A DNA stretch of 64,000 nt from Prevotella sp. (GTDB taxonomy: Bacteria > Bacteroidota > Bacteroidia > Bacteroidales > Bacteroidaceae), in assembly GCA_017410365.1 (NCBI GenBank), contig JAFQQY010000019.1, forward strand, positions 24,233 to 88,232. The letters run 5' to 3'. The notes beneath the pieces were generated by a model that worked only from the letters and a program-made list of their open reading frames with translations, was not told the origin of the DNA and did no database searches. Position 1 is the first letter of the stretch, and the number at the start of each line of letters is the position of its first letter. Positions 47,611 to 55,800 of the stretch are shown in pieces. The translations under genes and the position numbers were made by a program.

Positions 47611-48924
47611 ATGGGAAACTTAGTAGCGATAGTCGGACGACCAAATGTGGGTAAGTCGACACTTTTCAACAGGCTGACAAAGAGCCGCCGTGCCATTGTC
47701 AGCGACGAGGCCGGCACCACACGCGACCGCCAATACGGCAAGTGCGAGTGGAACGGACGCGAGTTTTCAATAGTGGACACTGGCGGATGGGTTGTAAACT
47801 CTGACGATATCTTCGAAGAGGAGATACGCAAACAGGTACTCATAGCCACAGAAGAGGCAGACATGGTGCTGTTTCTTGTGGATGTGTCAAACGGTGTTAC
47901 CGACCTTGACATGGATGTGGCAAACATCTTGCGCCGCACCAAGCTACCGGTACTGCTGGTGGTAAACAAGGTGGACAGCAACGAGCAGCATTTCTATTCT
48001 GCTGAATTCTATTCATTAGGACTGGGCGACCCAATCTGCGTAAGTGCAGCAACAGGAAGCGGCACAGGCGACTTGCTCGACCTACTGATATCCAAACTGA
48101 ACACTGAGCAAAGTGAAATTATAGAAGAGGGAATACCACGCTTTGCTGTTGTAGGCCGCCCTAATGCCGGCAAGAGCAGCATTATCAATGCTTTCATAGG
48201 CGAGGAGCGAAACATCGTTACAGAGATTGCCGGAACAACACGCGACAGCATATACACCAGATACGACAAGTTCGGATTCGACTTCTATCTTGTAGACACT
48301 GCCGGTATACGCCGCAAGAACAAGGTTACCGAAGATCTGGAGTTCTACAGCGTGATGCGTTCTATCAGAGCCATAGAAAACAGCGACGTTTGTATTCTGA
48401 TGCTCGATGCAACACGAGGCATTGAGGCTCAGGACATGAACATTTTCCAATTGATACAGAAAAACAACAAGAGTCTTGTTGTGGTGGTAAACAAGTGGGA
48501 TCTGGTAGAAGAGAAGTCACAGAAGGTTATCGACACCTTCGAGAGTGCCATCCGCCAGCGAATGGCTCCATTCGTAGACTTCCCTATAATCTTTGCATCT
48601 GCACTGACCAAACAGCGCATATTCAGAGTGCTTGAAACAGCAAAGGATGTATACCTGAACCGTACGGCAAAGATTGGAACATCTAAACTGAACGAAGTAA
48701 TGCTGCCACTGATAGAGGCTTATCCACCGCCATCAATCAAGGGTAAGTATATCAAGATAAAGTATTGCACGCAGCTGCCTAACACACAGATTCCATCGTT
48801 TGTGTTCTATGCGAACCTGCCACAATATGTGAAGGAGCCATACAAGCGATTCCTGGAAAACAAGATACGTGACAACTGGACACTTACCGGCACGCCGATA
48901 AACATCTTTATCAGACAAAAATAA
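47611..48924 (+). CDS. der: GTPase Der (EngA)
   Basis: Der is a double GTPase for 50S ribosome assembly. The 437-residue protein has two G domains, with GRPNVGKS (about 9-16) and GRPNAGKS (about 181-188), their DTGG and DTAG switch motifs and NKVD and NKWD specificity motifs. A C-terminal KH-like domain ends PINIFIRQK. Size is standard. The gene follows era, a pairing common in Bacteroidota. Confidence 0.97.
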   Translation: MGNLVAIVGRPNVGKSTLFNRLTKSRRAIVSDEAGTTRDRQYGKCEWNGREFSIVDTGGWVVNSDDIFEEEIRKQVLIATEEADMVLFLVDVSNGVTDLDMDVANILRRTKLPVLLVVNKVDSNEQHFYSAEFYSLGLGDPICVSAATGSGTGDLLDLLISKLNTEQSEIIEEGIPRFAVVGRPNAGKSSIINAFIGEERNIVTEIAGTTRDSIYTRYDKFGFDFYLVDTAGIRRKNKVTEDLEFYSVMRSIRAIENSDVCILMLDATRGIEAQDMNIFQLIQKNNKSLVVVVNKWDLVEEKSQKVIDTFESAIRQRMAPFVDFPIIFASALTKQRIFRVLETAKDVYLNRTAKIGTSKLNEVMLPLIEAYPPPSIKGKYIKIKYCTQLPNTQIPSFVFYANLPQYVKEPYKRFLENKIRDNWTLTGTPINIFIRQK

Positions 48925-48935
48925 TACACAAAACA

Positions 48936-49325
48936 ATGCGCAAGCTGGTTTACTTAGTGCTATCATTGTTCGCTTTTGCCGCCTGTTCCGAAAAGGGCAC
49001 TCCTGAGGAAGAAGCGGTAAAAGCGGCCAAGAAGTATTATGAATATATTCTGGAAGGAGAATACGATAAATACATAGAAGGTATTTGTCGTTATGACAGC
49101 ATTCCGAAAGACTATAAAAAACAACTTATAACCAGCGTGAAGCAATATATGCACACGCAAGAAAAAGAGCATGGGGGCATTAGAGAAGTGAGAGCCGTGA
49201 AAGCAGAAAAAGACTCGCTGCGCGGATACACCAATGCCTTTCTGGTGCTATGCTTCGGTGACAGCGTGAACGAAGAGGTTGTGGTTCCTATGATTGAACA
49301 CGACGGAACCTGGAGAATAAGATAG
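48936..49325 (+). CDS. Small lipoprotein of unknown function
   Basis: This 129-residue lipoprotein has its lipobox at FAAC (Cys18, start MRKLVYLVLSLFAFAAC). The body has AVKAAKKYYEYILEGEYDKYIEG and ends VVPMIEHDGTWRIR, reminiscent of the NTF2-like DUF4878 lipoproteins of Bacteroidota; that family link is tentative. It starts 11 nt after der on the same strand and ends 19 nt before the convergent mlaF-like gene. Confidence 0.75.
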   Translation: MRKLVYLVLSLFAFAACSEKGTPEEEAVKAAKKYYEYILEGEYDKYIEGICRYDSIPKDYKKQLITSVKQYMHTQEKEHGGIREVRAVKAEKDSLRGYTNAFLVLCFGDSVNEEVVVPMIEHDGTWRIR

Positions 49326-49344
49326 AAACCACTACCCTATCAAA

Positions 49345-50109
49345 TTAACCCTTATTCTGCATCTTTGCCCTCATCTGCTTCAGCAAATCGCTGGCAAAGA
49401 TGAAGTCTGTAAGACGTGTGTTAGTAGAATCCATGATTTCTGCACTGACACCCTGCCATTCCTTCTGTCCTTCGTAAATAAACAGCACATTCTCGCCAAT
49501 GCCCATTACGGAATTCATGTCATGGGTATTGATGATTGTCGTTATGTTGAACTCGTGAGTAATGCTGTGAAGAAGTTCGTCGATAACAAGAGAGGTTTTC
49601 GGGTCGAGGCCTGAGTTTGGCTCGTCGCAGAACAAATACTTGGGATTGAGCGCTATAGCACGTGCTATGGCCACGCGCTTCTGCATACCACCGGAAATCT
49701 CGCCTGGATACTTATGCTCGGCACCTACAAGATTGACACGGTCAAGGCATTCCAATGCCCGCTTTGTACGCTCGCGGAAGTTCATGTTCGAGAACATGTC
49801 CAATGGGAACATAACATTCTCAAGCACCGTCATAGAGTCAAACAGAGCTGCACTCTGGAATATCATGCCCATCTCTCGGCGCATGCGCACCTTCTCTTGC
49901 TTAGACATTGACACAAAGTCTCTGCCATCATATAGAATCTGACCTGAGGTAGGTTCAAGCAATCCCACAAGATTCTTCATCAACACGGTCTTGCCACCAC
50001 CACTCTGACCGATAATCAGATTGGTTTTGCCATCTTCAAAAACAGTGCTGATATCCTTAAGCACCTCCTTGTCGTCGAACGACTTAAACAGATTGCGTAT
50101 CTCTATCAT
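49345..50109 (-). CDS. MlaF-like ABC transporter ATP-binding protein
   Basis: This 254-residue ATPase has Walker A GQSGGGKT (34-41), Q-loop MIFQSAALFDS, the signature ISGGMQKRVAIARAIA and Walker B YLFCDEPNSGLDP. The ALFDSMTVLENVMFP stretch is typical of MlaF-type ATPases, which with an MlaE permease move phospholipids between the membranes. It overlaps the permease gene by 4 nt (ATGA). No MlaD-type MCE gene is adjacent in the window, so the substrate-binding part lies elsewhere. Confidence 0.88.
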   Translation of the reverse strand: MIEIRNLFKSFDDKEVLKDISTVFEDGKTNLIIGQSGGGKTVLMKNLVGLLEPTSGQILYDGRDFVSMSKQEKVRMRREMGMIFQSAALFDSMTVLENVMFPLDMFSNMNFRERTKRALECLDRVNLVGAEHKYPGEISGGMQKRVAIARAIALNPKYLFCDEPNSGLDPKTSLVIDELLHSITHEFNITTIINTHDMNSVMGIGENVLFIYEGQKEWQGVSAEIMDSTNTRLTDFIFASDLLKQMRAKMQNKG

Positions 50110-50852
50110 GACAATAAACGGGTTAAGAATACATCACTGCAAAGTATAAGCACACTTGAGCAGACAACGGCATCTGTCGAAGCCTTGCCTACATTGACGG
50201 AGCCGCCCTCAACTGTATATCCGAAATATGAGGACACACTGGATATGATAAAGGCAAAGAAGAGGCTCTTTATTATACTCATCCATACAAACCAAGAATT
50301 GAACGAATGTTGCAAGCCTATGGTCAGATCTTCAGGATTGAGCACACCGCCGAAATAGGCTGTGGCGTATGCTCCGAGAATACCTGTAGCAGATGAAAAT
50401 ATAACAAGGAACGGCATTATGGTTATCATTCCTAAAATCTTAGGCAAGATAAGATAGCATGCGGAATTGACACCCATAATATCAAGCGCATCTATCTGCT
50501 GGGTGACACGCATCGTACCAATCTCTGAGGCTATGTTAGAACCGACCTTTCCCGCCAATATCAAACACATGATGCTTGAAGAAAATTCCAACAAAAGAAT
50601 TTCACGGGTGGTATAGCCGGTCACCCAGCGTGGCATCCACGGACTCTGTATATTAAGTTTCATCTGGATGCAGATAACGGCTCCGATGAAGAATGAAATA
50701 AGCAATACTATTCCTATTGAATTGACACCAAGCTGAGCCATCTCCTTTATATATTCCTTACCGAACATACGCATACGCTCTGGACGCGAAAACGTTCGCC
50801 CCATAAGCATCAGATAACGACCGAGTGTTGTCAGATAATTTGTGATAAGCAT
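50106..50852 (-). CDS. MlaE-like ABC transporter permease
   Basis: This 248-residue integral membrane protein belongs to the MlaE family, with about five membrane segments. Family-typical phrases are GVNSIGIVLLISFFIGAV, LAGKVGSNIASEIGTM, RVTQQIDALDIMGVNSACYL and GFTVEGGSVNVG-like YFGYTVEGGSVNVGKAST. With the ATPase it should form the inner-membrane core of a phospholipid transport system for outer-membrane lipid asymmetry. A promoter box lies about 23 nt upstream. Confidence 0.9.
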   Translation of the reverse strand: MLITNYLTTLGRYLMLMGRTFSRPERMRMFGKEYIKEMAQLGVNSIGIVLLISFFIGAVICIQMKLNIQSPWMPRWVTGYTTREILLLEFSSSIMCLILAGKVGSNIASEIGTMRVTQQIDALDIMGVNSACYLILPKILGMITIMPFLVIFSSATGILGAYATAYFGGVLNPEDLTIGLQHSFNSWFVWMSIIKSLFFAFIISSVSSYFGYTVEGGSVNVGKASTDAVVCSSVLILCSDVFLTRLLS

Positions 50853-50874
50853 GTATCCTGTTTTATTTGCAATG

Positions 50875-50882
50875 CAAAATTA
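50875..50882 (-). promoter_or_regulatory. mlaE-mlaF promoter -7 box
   Basis: The minus strand reads TAATTTTG followed by C, matching TAnnTTTG; the predicted leader is about 19 nt. Confidence 0.55.
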
Positions 50883-50998
50883 ACAAATAAAGCGTAATGC
50901 CGAAAGTGATTAGTGAAAAACTTTCGCATACAGCATAGTTTTTAACTTACTCTAACTATATTCTTCATTCTTCACTCTTCACTCTTCACTTTTTTTAC

Positions 50999-51006
50999 TA
51001 CCTTTG
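50999..51006 (+). promoter_or_regulatory. lptB promoter -7 box
   Basis: TACCTTTG followed by C matches TAnnTTTG; the predicted leader is about 14 nt. Just upstream, 50961-50990 contains a 7-bp tandem repeat TTCACTC (about three copies). Confidence 0.55.
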
Positions 51007-51023
51007 CACTGAATTACATAATT

Positions 51024-51857
51024 ATGGACGAGAACAATATTAATGTAGAAAACAATAACGGGTACAAAGGAATGGAGCTAAGAGCCGAAGGACTCGTAAA
51101 ACGATATGGCAAACGTACCGTGGTGAACGACGTTTCAATCAACGTGCGCCAAGGTGAGATTGTGGGACTTCTCGGTCCGAACGGTGCAGGAAAAACGACA
51201 TCGTTCTATATGACGACTGGCCTGATTGTACCTAATGCCGGACATATATATCTTGACGACTTGGAGATAACCGACTATCCTGTGTATAAGCGTGCTCGCG
51301 CAGGTATTGGCTATCTGGCACAGGAGGCATCGGTGTTCAGAAAACTAAGTGTTGAAGACAATATAATGAGTGTTCTCGAAATGACAGGAAAGCCTAGAGA
51401 ACAACAGTTGTTGAAACTAGAAAACCTTATCAAGGAGTTCAGATTGGGCAAAGTGCGCAAGAACAAAGGCGACCAGTTGTCGGGTGGCGAACGACGCCGC
51501 ACTGAGATTGCACGTTGCCTGGCCATTGACCCAAAGTTCATCATGCTCGACGAACCTTTTGCCGGTGTAGACCCAATTGCCGTTGAAGATATCCAGCACA
51601 TCGTATGGCAGTTGAAATATCGCAATATCGGTATTCTTATAACCGACCACAACGTACACGAGACTCTGAATATAACAGACAGAGCATATCTGCTATTTGA
51701 AGGCAGAATCCTATTCCAGGGAGCGCCAGAAGAACTGGCAGAAAATCAGATTGTAAGAGAGAAGTATCTAGGTACTAACTTCATACTGCAGAAGAAAGAC
51801 TTCCAACTACTCCATGAGGAGAAGCGACGCAAAGAAGCTGAAGAGGAAGTGTTCTAA
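51024..51857 (+). CDS. lptB: LPS export ABC transporter ATP-binding protein LptB
   Basis: LptB is the ATPase that powers LPS extraction from the inner membrane. The 277-residue protein has Walker A GPNGAGKT (51-58), Q-loop [17 protein letters not shown], the signature [16 protein letters not shown] and Walker [14 protein letters not shown], all typical of LptB. It is longer than the usual 240 or so residues, with an N-terminal extension of about 17 residues and a charged C-terminal tail ([13 protein letters not shown]). It is followed by a bidirectional terminator. Confidence 0.93.
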   Translation: MDENNINVENNNGYKGMELRAEGLVKRYGKRTVVNDVSINVRQGEIVGLLGPNGAGKTTSFYMTTGLIVPNAGHIYLDDLEITDYPVYKRARAGIGYLAQEASVFRKLSVEDNIMSVLEMTGKPREQQLLKLENLIKEFRLGKVRKNKGDQLSGGERRRTEIARCLAIDPKFIMLDEPFAGVDPIAVEDIQHIVWQLKYRNIGILITDHNVHETLNITDRAYLLFEGRILFQGAPEELAENQIVREKYLGTNFILQKKDFQLLHEEKRRKEAEEEVF

Positions 51858-51860
51858 AAC

Positions 51861-51902
51861 AAAACAATGAGGTTGTCTCACAAGAAACAACCTCATTGTT
51901 TT
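51861..51902. terminator. Bidirectional Rho-independent terminator
   Basis: A perfect 15-bp stem, AAAACAATGAGGTTG and its complement, has a 12-nt loop and T-rich flanks on both strands. It lies between the convergent lptB and META-lipoprotein genes and should end both. Confidence 0.88.
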
Positions 51903-51916
51903 ATATCTGCAACAGA

Positions 51917-52333
51917 TTATTTATGCTTAAGCTCTATTACAGTTTTCTTGTCTGCATCAAGCAATAGCAACATACCGTCTTCTGCTACTGAAAACGAAGA
52001 TACACGACCTAGTGCAGAAAGAACCTGTTGTTCTGCTTCCATATCAGCACACATTCTGCGAGTACTGCCCAATGCACTGAAATCGATAGAACCAGTTGAT
52101 GCATCTGCATTCAAAGCGCCTGTCAACTGATTGCAACCTGTGCTACCATAAACCAATGTATCGGCAAGGTTGAATCCGATGAAAGGTTTCTCTTCCGCAG
52201 CTGCAACATCACTACCGTCAATCTTAACTATCTCCCACTCACCGCCCAAAGAAGAGAGCGATGCCACATTCTTGTTAGAGCCACAAGAAATCATTGCTAA
52301 CACAGCAACAATAAGAAAACAAATCTTTTTCAT
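51917..52333 (-). CDS. META-domain (HslJ-like) lipoprotein
   Basis: This 138-residue lipoprotein has its lipobox at MISC (Cys17, start MKKICFLIVAVLAMISC). A META domain follows: GGEWEIVKIDG, PFIGFNLADTLVYGSTGCNQ and STRRMCADMEAEQQVLSAL. META-domain proteins such as E. coli HslJ are small outer-membrane lipoproteins of stress or heat-shock response with unknown biochemistry. A TTG two codons upstream is less likely than the ATG at 52331-52333. Its promoter has both -33 and -7 elements. Confidence 0.9.
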   Translation of the reverse strand: MKKICFLIVAVLAMISCGSNKNVASLSSLGGEWEIVKIDGSDVAAAEEKPFIGFNLADTLVYGSTGCNQLTGALNADASTGSIDFSALGSTRRMCADMEAEQQVLSALGRVSSFSVAEDGMLLLLDADKKTVIELKHK

Positions 52334-52392
52334 TATCAATTATTTATATAAATAACAACGTATCTGCAATACACAGACATACTTACATCGTG

Positions 52393-52400
52393 CAAAATTA
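52393..52400 (-). promoter_or_regulatory. META lipoprotein promoter (-33/-7)
   Basis: The minus strand reads TAATTTTG with a TTG 21 nt upstream, close to the usual Bacteroidota spacing. The segment TTTTTTGAGTAA occurs twice, once over the -33 and once just before the -7. Confidence 0.65.
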
Positions 52401-52463
52401 CTCAAAAAAGAACGATTTACTCAAAAAACAACAAGAATATTATACTATTTCAGAATAATTATA

Positions 52464-52471
52464 TAACTTTG
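52464..52471 (+). promoter_or_regulatory. Promoter -7 box of the CNNM/CBS gene
   Basis: TAACTTTG followed by C ends 7 nt before the ATG at 52479. Transcription should start within a few bases of the start codon, suggesting a nearly leaderless transcript. Confidence 0.6.
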
Positions 52472-52478
52472 CATCGTC

Positions 52479-53522
52479 ATGGGACTAATGTTTACATATT
52501 TAATTGGCGCACTTGCCATATCTTTTATGTGTTCTATTCTTGAGGCCGTATTATTATCGACCCCTATGTCTTTCATTACAATGAAGGAAGAGCAAGGCGT
52601 AAAGACCGCCACTTTGATGAAAGAATATAAGAGCAACATCGACAGACCTGTAGCCGCAATTCTATCTCTCAACACCATTGCCCACACCATAGGTGCTGCT
52701 GGTGTCGGCGCTGAGGCTGTAAAAATATGGGGGCAGGAAGCATTCGGTATCATTTCTGCCATACTCACGTTGCTTATTCTTGTTTTGTCCGAAATAATTC
52801 CTAAGACAATCGGTTCTACATACTGGCGCTCTCTTGCCATGATTTCCACAAAGACCATCCGTTGTCTGGTTATCATAACATGGCCATTGGTCATGCTATT
52901 GGAACTTATAACGAAGTGGATTTCTCCTAAGGTGCAACCGCTCACCGTAAGTCGCGAGGAAGTGTCGGCCATGGTTACTGTCGGTACAGAAGAGGGTGTC
53001 TTTGAGGCAGAGGAGAACAAGATGATACAAAGCTTTATCAAGATTGTCAATGTTACGGCAAAGGAGATAATGACTCCAAACCTTGTGGTAGAGGCTGCAC
53101 AGCAGGATGCTACTCTACGCGAGTTCTACAACAACCGCAAGGAGTGGGACTACTCACGCATTCCTATCTACAACGACAACCGTGACTATATCACTGGTTA
53201 TGTGCTTCGCGCCACTGTGTTGGAAAGGCTTGCTGAAGACAAGTTCAACATAACACTGAAAGAAATAAAGCGTCCGATATTGACGTTCATGGAAAACGAA
53301 GCGGTTTCCAACATTTGGGAGAAGATGCTTGAAAAGAAAGAGCACATCTCTGTCATCACCGACGAGTATGGTTGCATGCGTGGCTTGGTAACAATGGAAG
53401 ACGTTATCGAGACAATGCTCGGCGTGGAGATTATCGACGAGAACGACGATACCGCCGACCTGCAGGTTCTGGCACGCGAAAAGTGGCAGAGACTTAGGAA
53501 GCTGCAGGGAAACGCTAATTAA
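52479..53522 (+). CDS. CNNM/CorC-type transporter with CBS domains
   Basis: This 347-residue membrane protein has an N-terminal CNNM (DUF21) domain with about four membrane segments (residues 1-140). Typical signatures are LSLNTIAHTIGAAGVGAEA and LILVLSEIIPKTIGSTYW. A cytoplasmic pair of CBS domains follows (about 195-325; KEIMTPNLVV, YSRIPIYNDNRDYITGYV, ISVITDEYGCMRGLVTMEDV). The C-terminal CorC domain of larger relatives is absent. Family members are linked to magnesium or other divalent cation efflux and resistance. The substrate is inferred only from family. Confidence 0.88.
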   Translation: MGLMFTYLIGALAISFMCSILEAVLLSTPMSFITMKEEQGVKTATLMKEYKSNIDRPVAAILSLNTIAHTIGAAGVGAEAVKIWGQEAFGIISAILTLLILVLSEIIPKTIGSTYWRSLAMISTKTIRCLVIITWPLVMLLELITKWISPKVQPLTVSREEVSAMVTVGTEEGVFEAEENKMIQSFIKIVNVTAKEIMTPNLVVEAAQQDATLREFYNNRKEWDYSRIPIYNDNRDYITGYVLRATVLERLAEDKFNITLKEIKRPILTFMENEAVSNIWEKMLEKKEHISVITDEYGCMRGLVTMEDVIETMLGVEIIDENDDTADLQVLAREKWQRLRKLQGNAN

Positions 53523-53710
53523 GTTATACATTTTTAGCACCATAAATTACACGAATTTAACTAATTATTTGACAATTAAGGCATGAGAATAATTAGTTTA
53601 ATTCGTGCAATTCGTTGTTATAGACAGAAAGACAATAACAATCCGAGTAATTAGCGATATTCGTGGCTTTTAGACAAAAAGACAAATACTAATTAGTTGA
53701 ATTCAAGTAA
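53523..53710. repeat. Intergenic repeats with 20-bp near-perfect stem
   Basis: Arms at 53550-53569 and 53588-53607 (CACGAATTTAACTAATTATT against a complement differing at one base) form a long stem. Related fragments such as GTAATTAGCGAT recur at about 53648 and 53709, along with ATTCGTG and AGACAAAAAGAC. No gene lies here; the stem could serve as a 3' hairpin for both convergent genes. Confidence 0.7.
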
Positions 53711-54856
53711 TTAGCGATTTAGTTTTCGTTTAAAGACCCTATGCTTGCGGTGCTGTTCGGCATCAAGATACTGCCACTGGCTGCGCACACTCTCATTGGT
53801 TTCCATCTGTGGCATAGCCTCAGCCCACTTGAAACCATACTCCTTAAAGCGTGGTATTAGGTCGTTGAAGATTAAGGCATTGGCACCCTTACTGCGGTAT
53901 TCAGGCAATACTCCTATCAACAACAAATCAACAGTATCGGTCTTGTGCCATTTCAGTGCTTTTAGAACGTGCCACCAACCGAAAGGCATCAGCCGTCCGT
54001 CGCGTGTCTTCTGCATGGCACGGGCAAACGAAGGGAATGTTACACCAAAACCAACCAGTTTGCCACCGTCGTTCATATCCACCACTGTAGTGACAAGGTT
54101 CATGTCGGCTTTCTTGATATATGAGTCAACAAGTTGTGTTATCTGTCTTTCACTCAACTGCGAATAGCCATACAGATCTTTGTATGTAACATTTATCATA
54201 TCAAAAATCTTCTTGCCATAGCCACCCTCCACCAATTCGTGATTGGTCAGCTTACGCACCTTCAGATTATAACGCGACTCAACCATCTCGGCTATCTTGC
54301 GGAACTTCTCCGGAACTTCCTCTGGCACACGGATACGATATTCCATATAGTCGTTGTCCTTTTGCCAGCCGCCCATGTTCTCAATATGCTGCAGATAATA
54401 AGGGTAGTTATAGTTGATATAGTGTGTTGACAACCGGTCAAAACCTTCAACAAGCATTCCCTCACGATCCATGTCAGTAAATCCCATCGGACCAACTATT
54501 TCAGTCATGCCTTTTGCACGTCCCCACTCCTCAACGGCATTTATCAAGGCTTGAGATACTTCTGGGTCGTCAACAAAATCGAACCAACCAAAACGCACCT
54601 GCTTGCGGTTCCACCGCTCATTGGCACGACGGTTTATGATGGCTGCAACACGTCCTACCACCTTGCCTTCTTTATAGGCAAGGAAATAGTCGGCATCACA
54701 ACACTCAAAGGAAGGATTCTTGTCTTTTCGCAACGTTGCCACCTCGTCAAAATAAAGAAAAGGGACATAATACTGATTACCATGATATAAATCATAATAG
54801 AACTGAATGAATGTATCCAGTCCCCTACCGTCAGTAACTTTCTTTATTTCCACCAT
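53711..54856 (-). CDS. GNAT-like N-acetyltransferase, substrate unknown
   Basis: This 381-residue cytoplasmic protein looks like a two-part GNAT-fold enzyme. The N-terminal part has YFLAYKEGKVVGRVAAIIN and EIVGPMGFTDMDREGMLVEG. The C-terminal part has GKLVGFGVTFPSFARAM and then a canonical acetyl-CoA region, LLLIGVLPEYRSKGANALIF. It resembles large conserved Bacteroidota GNAT proteins of unknown substrate. It is a single gene with its own promoter, convergent with the CNNM gene. Confidence 0.75.
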   Translation of the reverse strand: MVEIKKVTDGRGLDTFIQFYYDLYHGNQYYVPFLYFDEVATLRKDKNPSFECCDADYFLAYKEGKVVGRVAAIINRRANERWNRKQVRFGWFDFVDDPEVSQALINAVEEWGRAKGMTEIVGPMGFTDMDREGMLVEGFDRLSTHYINYNYPYYLQHIENMGGWQKDNDYMEYRIRVPEEVPEKFRKIAEMVESRYNLKVRKLTNHELVEGGYGKKIFDMINVTYKDLYGYSQLSERQITQLVDSYIKKADMNLVTTVVDMNDGGKLVGFGVTFPSFARAMQKTRDGRLMPFGWWHVLKALKWHKTDTVDLLLIGVLPEYRSKGANALIFNDLIPRFKEYGFKWAEAMPQMETNESVRSQWQYLDAEQHRKHRVFKRKLNR

Positions 54857-54885
54857 GATTTGTGAATATTCTTTATTTTGCCGTG

Positions 54886-54893
54886 CAAAATTA
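54886..54893 (-). promoter_or_regulatory. GNAT gene promoter -7 box
   Basis: The minus strand reads TAATTTTG followed by C, matching TAnnTTTG; the predicted leader is about 26 nt. Confidence 0.55.
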
Positions 54894-54968
54894 CTCTAAA
54901 ATGATGAAAAATGCAAAATCATCTGCACATTTTTAGAATACTTGTGCAACAATTAAGGAAATAATGAC

Positions 54969-54976
54969 TATTTTTG
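54969..54976 (+). promoter_or_regulatory. ZIP transporter promoter -7 box
   Basis: TATTTTTG followed by C matches TAnnTTTG; the predicted leader is about 36 nt. It includes an ATGAGTTGACAAG piece similar to the era-der 8-mer repeats. Confidence 0.5.
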
Positions 54977-55015
54977 CAAATGAGTAAATGAGTTGACAAG
55001 TAAAAATAAATACAC

Positions 55016-55798
55016 ATGGACGGAATAATTATAGGACTGCTCATACCACTGCTCGGCACAATTATTGGCTCATCGTTCGTTTTCTTTATGAAAGACGAGA
55101 TGTCGCCACTTGTTCAGAAAATACTGTTGGGATTCGCATCTGGCGTTATGATTGCAGCATCGGTATGGTCACTGCTCATACCGAGTATCAACTTTGTCAA
55201 CGATGCCGAGGGTTTCATGCAAGTAATGCCGGCGGCTGTGGGATTCCTTGCAGGCATGGGCTTCCTGTTGCTTATCGACCGCCTTACGCCTCATCTCCAT
55301 CTTGGCGACCCCAATCCAGAGGGTCCGAAATCAAAGTTGTCGCGCACCACGATGCTCTCATTGGCTGTTACCATACACAACTTGCCTGAAGGAATGGCTG
55401 TGGGCGTTGTACTGGGAACTGCCATATCTGGAGGTGCAGAGATAAGCATCGCCGCTGCTCTTGCCATGTCGATAGGCATCGCCATTCAGAACATACCAGA
55501 AGGAGCAATAATCTCCATGCCGGTAAGAGCGGCAGGCAACAGTCGTTGGCGATCTTTCCTTATTGGCGGACTGAGCGGCATCGTCGAACCGATTGGTGCC
55601 ATACTCGTCATTATGCTTACGGCATGGCTCACTCCCGTTGTTCCTTACATGCTGGCTTTTGCTGCCGGTGCTATGATATATGTTGTAATAGAAGAACTGA
55701 TACCTGAGGCGAGTCAGGGCGAGCACTCAAATGTAAGTACCATTGGCTTCGCCCTCGGCTTTGTACTGATGATGATTCTCGACGTGGTACTGGGGTAA
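55016..55798 (+). CDS. ZIP family metal transporter
   Basis: This 260-residue inner-membrane protein has about eight membrane segments. The ZIP metal-site motifs are clear: HNLPEGMAVGVVLG in the fourth segment and IQNIPEGAIISMPV in the fifth. A glutamate-containing seventh segment (VIEELIPEAS) follows. Family members import zinc or other divalent cations. The stop is only 2 nt from the stop of the convergent GH30 gene, with no terminator between them. Confidence 0.92.
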   Translation: MDGIIIGLLIPLLGTIIGSSFVFFMKDEMSPLVQKILLGFASGVMIAASVWSLLIPSINFVNDAEGFMQVMPAAVGFLAGMGFLLLIDRLTPHLHLGDPNPEGPKSKLSRTTMLSLAVTIHNLPEGMAVGVVLGTAISGGAEISIAAALAMSIGIAIQNIPEGAIISMPVRAAGNSRWRSFLIGGLSGIVEPIGAILVIMLTAWLTPVVPYMLAFAAGAMIYVVIEELIPEASQGEHSNVSTIGFALGFVLMMILDVVLG

Positions 55799-55800
55799 AA

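Noticed and set aside
49345-50852. Complete Mla phospholipid system
   Set aside because: Only the ATPase and permease genes are present; no MCE-domain gene is adjacent in the window, so only the core is annotated.
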